From assembly GCA_041390365.1 (NCBI GenBank), contig JAWKQB010000002.1, forward strand, positions 562,001 through 626,000: a stretch of 64,000 nucleotides of DNA, given 5' to 3'. Below, piece by piece: positions 48,872-56,795 of this stretch. The notes under the pieces are model-generated. The model saw nothing but the letters and a program-made list of their open reading frames with translations, was not told the DNA's origin and did not search any database. Within the stretch, counting starts at the first letter, position 1, and every line of letters starts with the position of its first letter. The stretch comes from Syntrophotaleaceae bacterium (GTDB lineage: Bacteria; Desulfobacterota; Desulfuromonadia; Desulfuromonadales; Syntrophotaleaceae). A program made the position numbers and the translations under genes.

Positions 48872-49912
48872 GTGCTCATCGTCATGAACCACAATGCAGA
48901 AGAGAAGCAGATTGACGCGGTTATGAAGGCCGTGGAGCGGATGGGGTATTCCGCCGTGCCCATTCCGGGCAGCGAACGGACGGCCATCGGCGTTCTCGGC
49001 AACAAGGGATATGTGGACGATGCCACCGTGCGAAACCTGCCCGGGGTGAAGGAAGTCATCCACGTTTCGAAACCCTACAAACTGGTGTCGCGCGATTTTC
49101 ATCCCCGGAACACTGTGATCAGGATTGCCGGCTTCGAGATCGGCACGGGCAGGTATCCGGTGGTCATGGCCGGGCCCTGCGCGGTGGAGAGTGAAGAACA
49201 GATTCTCAAGACCGCCCGGGCGGTAAAGGCGGCCGGGGCCCAGATGCTGCGCGGGGGGGCTTTCAAGCCCCGCACCGGTCCCCACACTTTCCAGGGTATG
49301 AGAGAAGAGGGTTTGAAACTCCTGGCCCTGGCCTCCCGCGAGACCGGCCTGCCCTTCGTTACCGAGGTGATGAGTCCCCACACCGTCGAGCTTATTGCGG
49401 AATATGCGGATATGCTCCAGGTGGGCGCCAGAAACATGCAGAACTTCGAACTGCTCAAGGAACTTGGCAAAATCAGGAAGCCCGTTCTCCTGAAACGCGG
49501 CATGAGCGCCACCATCGAGGAACTGCTGGCCGCTGCCGAGTATATCCTGGCTGAGGGGAACCGGGAGGTGATTCTCTGCGAACGGGGCATTCGCACTTTT
49601 GAGACAGCGACCCGCAATACCCTGGACCTTGCTGTCGTTCCCCTGGTCAAGGAGATGTCCCATCTCCCGATCGTCATCGATCCTTCCCATGCCACCGGTA
49701 AAAGAAGCCTCGTTCCGCCCATGGCCAAGGCGGCCTTGATGGCGGGCGCGGACGGCATCATGCTGGAAGTGCATCCCGAGCCGGAAAAGGCCCTTTCCGA
49801 CGGGCCTCAATCGCTGACCCTGCAGGGCTTCAGCGATCTCATGGATGACATTCGCAAGCTGCTCGATTTTCTCGGTAGTCACAAGGAAGCCGAAAGCGCG
49901 AAGGTTCCCTGA
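48872..49912 (+). CDS. aroF: 3-deoxy-7-phosphoheptulonate (DAHP) synthase, type I-beta
   Basis: A 346-residue first enzyme of the shikimate pathway. It begins with GTG at 48872 (GGAGG upstream). The first ~80 residues form a FeS/ACT-like regulatory domain typical of the I-beta class; the rest is the TIM-barrel: G-P-C-A-V-E-S, L-R-G-G-A-F-K-P-R-T, R-N-M-Q-N-F, L-L-K-R-G, I-D-P-S-H-A-T-G-K and E-V-H-P-E-P. Metal and substrate ligands are all present. Alone, not in an aro operon. Confidence 0.95.
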   Translation: MLIVMNHNAEEKQIDAVMKAVERMGYSAVPIPGSERTAIGVLGNKGYVDDATVRNLPGVKEVIHVSKPYKLVSRDFHPRNTVIRIAGFEIGTGRYPVVMAGPCAVESEEQILKTARAVKAAGAQMLRGGAFKPRTGPHTFQGMREEGLKLLALASRETGLPFVTEVMSPHTVELIAEYADMLQVGARNMQNFELLKELGKIRKPVLLKRGMSATIEELLAAAEYILAEGNREVILCERGIRTFETATRNTLDLAVVPLVKEMSHLPIVIDPSHATGKRSLVPPMAKAALMAGADGIMLEVHPEPEKALSDGPQSLTLQGFSDLMDDIRKLLDFLGSHKEAESAKVP

Positions 49913-50017
49913 CTTGTCACAGGCGCAAGGATGAACAGGCGCTGGGGCTATCCATAAACTGAGTTTGACAAAATTCTATGGAAATGATAAGCCACTAAAA
50001 ATACTGGGATAATAAAC

Positions 50018-50121
50018 GATAATACTCAACCATTCGTGAGAATGGGGCGGAAAGCCTATGGGTCTTACAGAGACAGCCGGGTTGCCGAAATATCACTGGG
50101 ATGTTCGGCCCGGCTTTTTTT
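50018..50121 (+). promoter_or_regulatory. GEMM-I riboswitch 1 (cGAMP/c-di-GMP) with terminator
   Basis: Recognisable GEMM-I: GATAAT (P1), CCATTC-GTGA-GAATGG (P2 with GNRA loop, 50030-50045), G-C-G-G-A-A-A-G-C-C junction, P3, then GCCGAAATATC closing P1. Aligned without gaps to the V. cholerae aptamer, the ligand-contact position G20 is A, the hallmark of the cGAMP-preferring Geobacter class. AGCCGGG (50075-50081) also pairs with CCCGGCT (50109-50115) before seven T, a terminator exclusive with the aptamer: ligand binding should allow read-through. Preceded by TTGACA at 49965-49970. Confidence 0.88.
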
Positions 50122-50223
50122 GTACGAACACGGCGATAAGGGGAAGAAGTCAGCAGCAGGCATTTTTGAGGCATGACTGTTGCATTATCGGAACGAAAAC
50201 CGACTTTTTAATCAATGATAGAC

Positions 50224-50332
50224 GATAATACTCAACCATTCGCGAGAATGGGGCGGAAAGCCTACAGGGTCTCAAGCAGACAGCCGGGTTGCCGAAATAT
50301 CATAGGATGTTCGGCCCCGGCTTTTGTTTTTT
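50224..50332 (+). promoter_or_regulatory. GEMM-I riboswitch 2 with terminator
   Basis: A second, near-identical copy 206 bases downstream (P2 loop GCGA instead of GTGA; same A at the G20 position), again ending in a mutually exclusive terminator (AGCCGGG 50282-50288; CCCCGGC then T-rich tail to 50332). It lies 49 bases before the L,D-transpeptidase start. Tandem copies give a steeper or two-input response. Confidence 0.88.
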
Positions 50333-50380
50333 GAGCTAAAATTGTCATTAAATTTTTGTGAGAGGTAGTCTAATTCAACC

Positions 50381-51685
50381 ATGAATCGAATCAGTGGCTT
50401 GTCGCGCCTATCCCAAAACATTGGTCTTGTATCCCTGGGCCTGTGCATCCTGGCTCTCCAGGGATGTGCCGCTATGAAAAACGTGCAGGAAAAATTTTCG
50501 CATTTGCAGGGGTATCCTGAATCGGAGATCGAACGAAATGAGTTTTCAGATGCAAAAAGAGAAGACGTTTTTGGTCGACTGGCGGTCATCCGGGTTGAAA
50601 AAGGAGACACCCTGCCGGATATGGCGAGGCACTTCGGCTTGGGAATCAATGCAATCAGTGCGGCCAATCCCGGGGTGGATGTGTGGGTGCCCGAGGCTGG
50701 GGAGGAGGTCCTGTTGCCTCTGAGTTTTATCCTGCCGGAGGCTCCCAGGAAAGGCATCGTGATCAACCTCGCCACCATGAGGCTTTTTCAGTTCAAAAAG
50801 GATGGTGACTCTCTGAAAGTGCTGACCTACCCGGTAGGTATCGGTACCGAAAAGCGACCATCACCTACCGGCCCGATGATTGTGGAGCGCAAAACCGCCC
50901 GGCCGACCTGGTTCGTGCCTGCCTCCATTGCTGAAGACCATCGTAAAAAAGGAGACATCCTGCCCGCCAAGGTGCCGCCGGGCCCGGAAAATCCCCTGGG
51001 AGAATACGCCTTGTATCTGAGCAGGTCGACCTATTTGATGCACGGCACCAACAAGCCGGCCAGCATCGGTCTCAGGGCAACCAACGGCTGTATAAGACTC
51101 TATCCCGAAGATGTGGAAAGACTCTATCAGGATACTCCGGTCAAGACCCCCGTTCTCATTGTCAACCAGCCCTATCTTGTGGGCAAGCGTCATGGCGTAC
51201 TTTACCTGGAGGCCCACGTCCCGCTGCAAGGCATGGATATTGAACTTGAAGGTGTCTTTAAAAAGTTGAAGAAGATTGAAAAGGATTCGGGATACAAGCT
51301 CGACTGGAACAAGGTCAGGCAAATACTGGTTGAGGCCCGAGGTGTTCCAGTTCCTCTCAGGGAAAGCGCAAAAGAGGCGGCTAAACCGATTAAAATCAGA
51401 CATCCCGGCAATCTGTATGGCAGTCCGAAACCTCCTGAACCGAATCTGAATGCCTGGTATGTTTTGGCTGCCGATTTTGATGATGAGACCGATGCCAGGA
51501 GAGTTGCTGCGATAATCAACCATCAGGGGCCGCCCATCCCGGCGAGGGTGTTGTCAAATAGCAACACCCACCGCGTCATCGCCGGCCCCTTCAAGGATGT
51601 GAGAGAGGCCAAAGGCGCGGTCAAGCGCTTGAAAATCGATTTGGACCTGGACGGTATATTGATCGAACCCGTAAAGAAGGGATAA
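50381..51685 (+). CDS. LysM-L,D-transpeptidase (YkuD)-SPOR lipoprotein
   Basis: A 434-residue precursor. Lipobox L-Q-G-C (Cys29). Parts: LysM (about 66-112, V-I-R-V-E-K-G-D-T-L), YkuD transpeptidase (125-260) with H-G-T-N-K-P-A-S-I-G and catalytic Cys in T-N-G-C-I-R-L, and a C-terminal SPOR domain (355-430) for denuded glycan. It crosslinks or anchors peptidoglycan in the periplasm. Expression lies behind two riboswitches. Confidence 0.9.
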   Translation: MNRISGLSRLSQNIGLVSLGLCILALQGCAAMKNVQEKFSHLQGYPESEIERNEFSDAKREDVFGRLAVIRVEKGDTLPDMARHFGLGINAISAANPGVDVWVPEAGEEVLLPLSFILPEAPRKGIVINLATMRLFQFKKDGDSLKVLTYPVGIGTEKRPSPTGPMIVERKTARPTWFVPASIAEDHRKKGDILPAKVPPGPENPLGEYALYLSRSTYLMHGTNKPASIGLRATNGCIRLYPEDVERLYQDTPVKTPVLIVNQPYLVGKRHGVLYLEAHVPLQGMDIELEGVFKKLKKIEKDSGYKLDWNKVRQILVEARGVPVPLRESAKEAAKPIKIRHPGNLYGSPKPPEPNLNAWYVLAADFDDETDARRVAAIINHQGPPIPARVLSNSNTHRVIAGPFKDVREAKGAVKRLKIDLDLDGILIEPVKKG

Positions 51686-51858
51686 CCGGTTCATCGGAAG
51701 GAGGTGATTCGCGAAATACAACCAGTTTTTTCGGGAAATGGTTCGCAAGATCGCTCGTTTCCATTTGAAAGCCACGCTGTATCCATCCGAAATTTTCGGA
51801 TGGCGCTCAACTGGTTTCTGTAGGCTGGATGACAACCCTGAAAAAGGAGACATGAAAG

Positions 51859-52158
51859 ATGAAAAAAGTCTTGCTGATTGTGATGATGGTTGCACTCCCT
51901 GTTGGTTTTATTGCGTGTGCAACAACCGGGGATCTCGAGAAAATGCAGGCAGAGCAGAGAATGCTTGATTCGAAGGTCGAACAGGCATTGCAGGATGCAC
52001 AGGCAGCCAAGGTTGCGGCTGATGAGGCCAAGTTGCGGGCGGATGAAACGTCTGCCCGTGCCGATGCCGCAATAAAGGCCGCAGAGGAAAGGGAACGGCT
52101 CGCAGATGAAAAGGCGCAGAGAGCCGAAGCGGCCTTCCAGAAATCCATGATGAAGTAA
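51859..52158 (+). CDS. Braun/OprI-like alanine-zipper lipoprotein ending in Lys
   Basis: A 99-residue precursor after AAGGAG. Lipobox G-F-I-A-C (Cys20). The mature ~79 residues are one continuous heptad coiled coil rich in Ala (A-K-V-A-A-D-E-A-K-L-R-A-D-E), the Lpp/OprI alanine-zipper architecture. The last residue is Lys (S-M-M-K), exactly where Lpp is linked to diaminopimelate by L,D-transpeptidases. It lies between two such transpeptidase genes, so it is probably the tethered outer-membrane lipoprotein. A CCATCCGAA hairpin (51783-51803) lies upstream. Confidence 0.85.
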   Translation: MKKVLLIVMMVALPVGFIACATTGDLEKMQAEQRMLDSKVEQALQDAQAAKVAADEAKLRADETSARADAAIKAAEERERLADEKAQRAEAAFQKSMMK

Positions 52159-52181
52159 TTGATCGGCGTTGCTGCTCAAGG

Positions 52182-52213
52182 GAAATGGCAGGGCTTTCAA
52201 GGCCTGCCATTTC
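52182..52213 (+). other. 11-bp hairpin between lipoprotein and transpeptidase genes
   Basis: GAAATGGCAGG (52182-52192) pairs perfectly with CCTGCCATTTC (52203-52213). No T-tract: it may stabilise the upstream lipoprotein mRNA, which must be highly expressed, or partly attenuate the next gene. Confidence 0.6.
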
Positions 52214-52260
52214 ATCAGTGCGGCCTGCTGGTGATTCGGAATGTTTTTAAGAGGTGGAGG

Positions 52261-53202
52261 ATGAGGGACCTGTTGCGATGTCATATGAAGAAACAGGGCA
52301 GGGGGTATGAGCTCCTTCTTCTTTTCCTTGGGTGTCTCATATCGGCAACACTGGTGTCCGGATGCGGTCACTCCAGTTTCGAAGAGGCAAACTGTTTGTT
52401 CAATCAGGGAGAGTATGCGGCATCTCTGAAAAAATACGAGCAACTTCTCGAAAAAAATCCCGTCAAAGGCGATCGGATCCTTTTCGAAATGGGGGTCATT
52501 TCCTCGCATCCGCTCAATGAACGAAGAGATTATGACCAAGCCCTGGAATGGTTTCAGAAACTTGTAAAGGATTACCCGGAAAGTGAATTCAGGCAGAACA
52601 GCGAGATGATGATCTTTTCGATCAAGAACATCTCCATCAAGGATAAAACCATTGCCGAGCAGCAAAAACAGATCGAAGCTCTTCGTCAGGAGATCAAATG
52701 CAAGGAAAAGGAGATTATCGATCTGCAGAACAGGATGAAAGAGCAACAGAATGTGTTCGCGCACATCATCAGGCAGGAACATGCAGACAGGATACTGATA
52801 GAAAAAAAAGCTCGTCGTTTGATGCTCATCTCAAACGGTGAAGTTCTCAAAACATACACGATAGCTTTGGGGGCAAACCCCGATGGTCATAAGGAAAGGG
52901 AAGGCGATAACAGAACCCCCGAGGGAACCTACGTGATCGAGGCCAGAAACAGGAACAGCAAATATTTCCGGTCTCTGCGTATTTCCTACCCCAATGAGCT
53001 GGATAAAAAGCGGGCAAAGGAGCTGGGTGTTTCTCCAGGCGGAAACATCATGATCCACGGTCTCAAAAATGATTTCTCCTGGGTCGGGAATGCTCATGCG
53101 AAGGTTGACTGGACGGAGGGGTGTATTGCCGTGACGAACCAGGAAATGGAAGAGATCGACAAGCTGACGCCGAATGGGACCATCGTCGAGATTCGCCCCT
53201 GA
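52261..53202 (+). CDS. TPR/coiled-coil L,D-transpeptidase lipoprotein
   Basis: A 313-residue precursor (ATG 52261 after GAGGTGGAGG; alternative ATG 52285). Lipobox L-V-S-G-C. Residues 40-115 resemble a BamD-like TPR, 125-175 a coiled coil (Q-Q-K-Q-I-E-A-L-R-Q-E-I), and 180-313 a YkuD domain with I-H-G-L-K and catalytic Cys in W-T-E-G-C-I-A-V. Closest to ErfK/YbiS/YafK-type enzymes that attach lipoproteins to peptidoglycan. Confidence 0.85.
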   Translation: MRDLLRCHMKKQGRGYELLLLFLGCLISATLVSGCGHSSFEEANCLFNQGEYAASLKKYEQLLEKNPVKGDRILFEMGVISSHPLNERRDYDQALEWFQKLVKDYPESEFRQNSEMMIFSIKNISIKDKTIAEQQKQIEALRQEIKCKEKEIIDLQNRMKEQQNVFAHIIRQEHADRILIEKKARRLMLISNGEVLKTYTIALGANPDGHKEREGDNRTPEGTYVIEARNRNSKYFRSLRISYPNELDKKRAKELGVSPGGNIMIHGLKNDFSWVGNAHAKVDWTEGCIAVTNQEMEEIDKLTPNGTIVEIRP

Positions 53203-53227
53203 GGACAGCCTCTCATATTCAATCAAG

Positions 53228-53260
53228 GAGCCCCGCATCGATGAGATACAGGGCTCTTTT
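53228..53260 (+). terminator. rho-independent terminator of the envelope operon
   Basis: GAGCCC (53228-53233), loop, GGGCTC (53251-53256), then four T. Confidence 0.7.
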
Positions 53261-53310
53261 CATTCCTGCTGCCTCGTTTGCGATATTTGATGCATTCGCA
53301 AATTCGACTC

Positions 53311-53395
53311 GTCATGCCCGAATGGTTGTATCGGGCATCCGTGTTTTCCAAGATTTAAAGACTGGATTCCCGATCAAAATGGTTTCGGGAATGAC
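53311..53395. repeat. 85-bp palindromic intergenic element
   Basis: Ends GTCATGCCCGAA and TTCGGGAATGAC are inverted repeats (one mismatch); inside are two hairpins, GCCCGA/TCGGGC and TTCCCGA/TCGGGAA. It looks like a REP/MITE-type element between convergent genes. Confidence 0.65.
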
Positions 53396-53412
53396 TTTTT
53401 GCGAAACCCCAC

Positions 53413-54705
53413 TCAGCTTTTCCGCTTCCGCTGATCCATGATTTTGTAGGCGCAGAACTCCCCGCACATGGTGCAGGCGCCGTGTTCCTCATCCACACCC
53501 GATTCACTGCGCCGCTTGCGGGCGAGGGCGGGATCGATGGCGAGGCAGTACTGGGTTTCCCAGTCCAGCGCCTTGCGCGCCCGGCTCATGGCGATGTCCT
53601 TATCCAACGCTCCGGGAAGGCTTTTGGCGATGTCGGCGGCATGGGCGGCGATGCGGGAGGCCATCACCCCGTCGTGCACGTCTTTGACCGTCGGCAGGCA
53701 GAGGTGCTCGCTGGGTGTGACATAGCAGAGAAAGTCGGCGCCCGCGGCGGCTGCAATGGCGCCGCCGATGGCGCAGGTGATGTGGTCGTAGCCCGGGGCG
53801 ATGTCGGTGACCAGCGGACCGAGGACGTAGAAGGGGGCGCCGTGACAGAGCCGCTTCTGCAGCTGGATGTTGGCTTCGATCTGGTTCAGAGGCACATGAC
53901 CCGGACCCTCGATCATCACCTGAATGCCCGCATCCCGGGCCCGCTGGGTCAACTCGCCGAGAATGATGAGTTCGTGGATCTGGGCGCGGTCGGTGGCGTC
54001 GGCCAGGCAGCCGGGGCGAAAGCCGTCGCCGAGGGAGAGGGTGGCGTCGTAGGGCTTCACCAGTTCCAGCAGGCGGTCATAATGTTCGTAGAGGGGGTTT
54101 TCGGCATCGTTGTGGGCCATCCAGGCCACGGTAAAGGAGCCGCCGCGGGAGACGACCTCCATGATCCGTCCCTCGCGATCCATGCGCTCGACGGTGGCCC
54201 GGGTCACCCCGCAGTGCACGGTAATGAAATCGACGCCGTCGTCGAGGTGCTTTTTGATGCCGTCGAAGATCTCGTCGACGGTCATCTCGACGATCGCCTT
54301 GCCCTTTTTCACCACCGTATCGCAGGCCGCCTGGTACAGGGGCACGCTGCCGATGCAGGCGTCGGTTTCGGCGATGATCGCCCGACGGATCTCGTCAATG
54401 GGCCCGCCGGTGGACAGATCCATGATGGCGTCGGCACCGGCGGCCACCGCCGCCCGGGCTTTTTCCAGCTCCTTGTCGATGCTGGTGTCGTCCTTGCTGG
54501 TGCCGATATTGGCATTCACCCGGGTCGGCAGCCCCTTGCCGACGGCCAGTGGTCGACCGTTGACGTGGAGATTGTTATGGCAGACGATCGCCGTCCCCTC
54601 GACAATGCGCTGTCGCAGAGCTTCCGGGTCGATGCCGGCATCCTGTGCGGCCTGGATCATTTTATCGGAAACGACGCCCTGGCGGGCCAGTTCAAGTTGG
54701 GTCAT
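53413..54705 (-). CDS. thiC: phosphomethylpyrimidine synthase ThiC
   Basis: A 430-residue radical-SAM-like enzyme that makes the thiamine pyrimidine (HMP-P) from aminoimidazole ribotide. G-T-S-K-D-D, M-D-L-S-T-G-G, T-V-H-C-G, G-P-G-H-V-P and L-Y-Y-V-T-like H-L-C-L-P blocks are present; the C-terminal C-T-M-C-G-E-F-C binds the [4Fe-4S] cluster. Second gene behind the TPP riboswitch. Confidence 0.96.
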   Translation of the reverse strand: MTQLELARQGVVSDKMIQAAQDAGIDPEALRQRIVEGTAIVCHNNLHVNGRPLAVGKGLPTRVNANIGTSKDDTSIDKELEKARAAVAAGADAIMDLSTGGPIDEIRRAIIAETDACIGSVPLYQAACDTVVKKGKAIVEMTVDEIFDGIKKHLDDGVDFITVHCGVTRATVERMDREGRIMEVVSRGGSFTVAWMAHNDAENPLYEHYDRLLELVKPYDATLSLGDGFRPGCLADATDRAQIHELIILGELTQRARDAGIQVMIEGPGHVPLNQIEANIQLQKRLCHGAPFYVLGPLVTDIAPGYDHITCAIGGAIAAAAGADFLCYVTPSEHLCLPTVKDVHDGVMASRIAAHAADIAKSLPGALDKDIAMSRARKALDWETQYCLAIDPALARKRRSESGVDEEHGACTMCGEFCAYKIMDQRKRKS

Positions 54706-54754
54706 GGGGTTACCTTTCGAGGGTCCGGATTTATGGCTATCTGCTCAACTCTTT

Positions 54755-54837
54755 GAGTGCGAGTACGAGAACGAGAACGAGTACGAAAACGAGTCGTTGG
54801 TTTATATTTCGTAATCGTACTCCTACTCGTACTCGGC
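54755..54837. repeat. intergenic inverted pair of GAGTACGA/TCGTACTC words
   Basis: GAGTGCGAGTACGAGAACGA... (54755-54796) faces CGTAATCGTACTCCTACTCG... (54810-54837), a long imperfect hairpin between thiE-thiD and thiC. Next to it are short copies of (T)CACTGATCAC (54850-54880). Same words as 13497-13562. Confidence 0.75.
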
Positions 54838-54880
54838 TTTTTGGGCTATAAGATGTTGGTCACTGATCACTCATCACTTA

Positions 54881-56326
54881 TTACTGAATTTTCTCCTGCC
54901 AAAACCTCCGCCCGGCCAAAAAATGATTAACCGGGCCGTGGCCGGAGCCCATCTCCCGCGCCGTTTCAATGCCAGCGCTTATGTAAGCTTTAGCCGATTT
55001 AACCGCATCCACCAAAGTCAGTCCCCGGGCGAGCAGGGCGGCGACGGCCGCGGCGAGGGTGCAGCCGGTGCCGTGGGTGTGGCGGCTGGCGATGCGGGGT
55101 GCGCTCAGCTTCTGCAGAGTATCCCCCTCCAACAGCAGGTCGACAGCGTCTCCGGTTCGATGCCCGCCCTTGAGCAGCACGTTGCGGGCCCCCATCTCCC
55201 GCAACCGGTGCGCCGCCCCTTCCATGGCCGATTCCGAGTCGATGGTCAGGCCGGTCAGGGCTTCCGCCTCCGGGACGTTGGGGGTCAATAGATAGCTGAC
55301 CGGAATCAGATCTCGCCGGACGGCCTCCAGGGCTTCCTCCCGCAGCAGGGCGGCGCCCCCTTTGGCGATCATGACCGGGTCGATGACGGCCGTCAGCCCT
55401 TTTTCGCCGATGATCCGGCCGACCAGGGAGGCGATCTCGGCGCTGAAGAGCATGCCGGTCTTGATCACGTCGGGGGTCAGGTCGCTCAGCACCGCCTCGA
55501 TCTGGGCGGCGACGAAATCGACCGGAACCGGATGGATGCCGTGCACCCCGAGGCTGTTCTGGGCGGTTAGCGCGGTGATCGTGCTCATGCCGTAGCTGCC
55601 GAGCAGGGTGATGGTTTTCAGGTCCGCCTGGATCCCGGCGCCGCCGCCGGAGTCGGAACCGGCGATAGTCAGCACCCTGCCTCTCGGCCAGGGATCCCGG
55701 CGGTTGAAGAGCAGGGAGAATTCGCGGGCGGCGATATGGGGGGCCGGGTCGCCCATGACCGCCGAAATGACGGCAATGGCGTCGGCGCCGGCGTCGATGA
55801 CCGGCCCCGCACCATTGCAATCGATGCCGCCGATGGCCACAAGCGGCAGTCGAACGGCGCTGCGGACCCGACGCAGGGTTTCGAGGCCGATGTGGACGGC
55901 GTCCTGTTTGGTGGCGGTGGGGTAGATGCTGCCGACGGCAACGTAGTCGGCTCCCGCCTTTTCCGAGGCCAGGGCCTGTTCCACGGTCCGGTTGGAGGTG
56001 CCGATGATCCGGTCGGGACCGAGCAGGGCGCGGGCTGCAGCCACAGTCCCGTCCTGCCGGCCGATGTGGACGCCGTCGGCGCCGCTGGCCAGGGCGAGAT
56101 GGGGATCGTCGTTGACGATGAACAGAGCGCCGCTGCGGCGGCAGAGTTGACCCAGCTGCCGGGCTTCGCGGAGGCGCTGATTTTCATCCCGTTCCTTGGC
56201 GCGATACTGGATGATCCTCGCGCCTCCCTGCAGGGCGGCTTCCACCTTGTCGAAAAGGAATTGCCCCCGGGATTCGTCGGTGATGACGTAAAGGCCGCGC
56301 AGGCGGTTTTGCGATGAACTGATCAT
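54881..56326 (-). CDS. thiED: bifunctional ThiE-ThiD (thiamine phosphate synthase / HMP-P kinase)
   Basis: A 481-residue fusion from the ATG at 56326 (GGAT upstream; a TTG at 56341 is possible). Residues 10-205 are ThiE (Q-Y-R-A-K, N-D-D, G-V-H-I-G-R-Q-D, G-S-I-Y-P-T); 220-480 are ThiD (A-G-S-D-S-G-G-G-A-G-I-Q-A-D, then G-T-G-C-T-L). Together they phosphorylate HMP-P and couple it to the thiazole. First gene downstream of the TPP riboswitch. Confidence 0.95.
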   Translation of the reverse strand: MISSSQNRLRGLYVITDESRGQFLFDKVEAALQGGARIIQYRAKERDENQRLREARQLGQLCRRSGALFIVNDDPHLALASGADGVHIGRQDGTVAAARALLGPDRIIGTSNRTVEQALASEKAGADYVAVGSIYPTATKQDAVHIGLETLRRVRSAVRLPLVAIGGIDCNGAGPVIDAGADAIAVISAVMGDPAPHIAAREFSLLFNRRDPWPRGRVLTIAGSDSGGGAGIQADLKTITLLGSYGMSTITALTAQNSLGVHGIHPVPVDFVAAQIEAVLSDLTPDVIKTGMLFSAEIASLVGRIIGEKGLTAVIDPVMIAKGGAALLREEALEAVRRDLIPVSYLLTPNVPEAEALTGLTIDSESAMEGAAHRLREMGARNVLLKGGHRTGDAVDLLLEGDTLQKLSAPRIASRHTHGTGCTLAAAVAALLARGLTLVDAVKSAKAYISAGIETAREMGSGHGPVNHFLAGRRFWQEKIQ

Positions 56327-56392
56327 ATCCAATCCGGGCAAAAAGGTTTTTGACTTGTTAGATTTCGTAGTTCAGTGTGAAAATCTGACCTG

Positions 56393-56430
56393 TTCGACGC
56401 CGATACCGATAGCGACCCCGACCCCGATTT
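56393..56430. repeat. intergenic GATACC/GACCCC degenerate repeat
   Basis: TTCGACGCCGATACCGATAG then CGACCCCGACCCCGA: same word family as 9449-9490 and 21710-21748. It lies between the riboswitch terminator and the thiE-thiD start. Confidence 0.65.
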
Positions 56431-56468
56431 TAAAAAAAGAACGCCACGGCCGATATAGGGCGCGTGGC
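56431..56468 (-). terminator. riboswitch-controlled terminator of the thi operon
   Basis: CGCCACG (minus strand, from 56468) pairs with CGTGGCG (to 56442), followed on the minus strand by TTC and seven T. Confidence 0.8.
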
Positions 56469-56495
56469 GATGCAAACAGAATAATTTGTTTTTAT

Positions 56496-56582
56496 CGCCG
56501 CTTCCCTACGCCGGCATGATCCGGATCAGGTTCCAAGGGTCGCTCCTGCATTGGAGCTCTCAGTTTGACACGCCCCCAGCGG
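56496..56582 (-). promoter_or_regulatory. TPP riboswitch (THI element)
   Basis: Minus strand, from 56582: GGGGGCGTGTC, C-T-G-A-G-A-G, ...ACCCTTGGAACCTGATC..GGATCATGCCGGCGTAGGGAAG: all the conserved TPP aptamer blocks are present, closed by CCGC/GCGG. Thiamine pyrophosphate binding should cause termination at 56431-56468. Confidence 0.95.
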
Positions 56583-56795
56583 TCTCAATATTTTAAAAAG
56601 CAGATATTCTCGAGTGGCGATCCTTTTCGCTGATCTTCTGCCCGGACTCTAGCCGAAGCACCGTGTCCTGTCAACCCGGCGGGCAGAGAAAGGAGATTTG
56701 ATCTTTACACTCCCCGGGGGCCATGCTAAGAAAGTTTCTCGCGGGTTCCTGTCCCGCTCTGCGGTCAACTCCCTTTTTCGAAGAATGTTTCTTTT

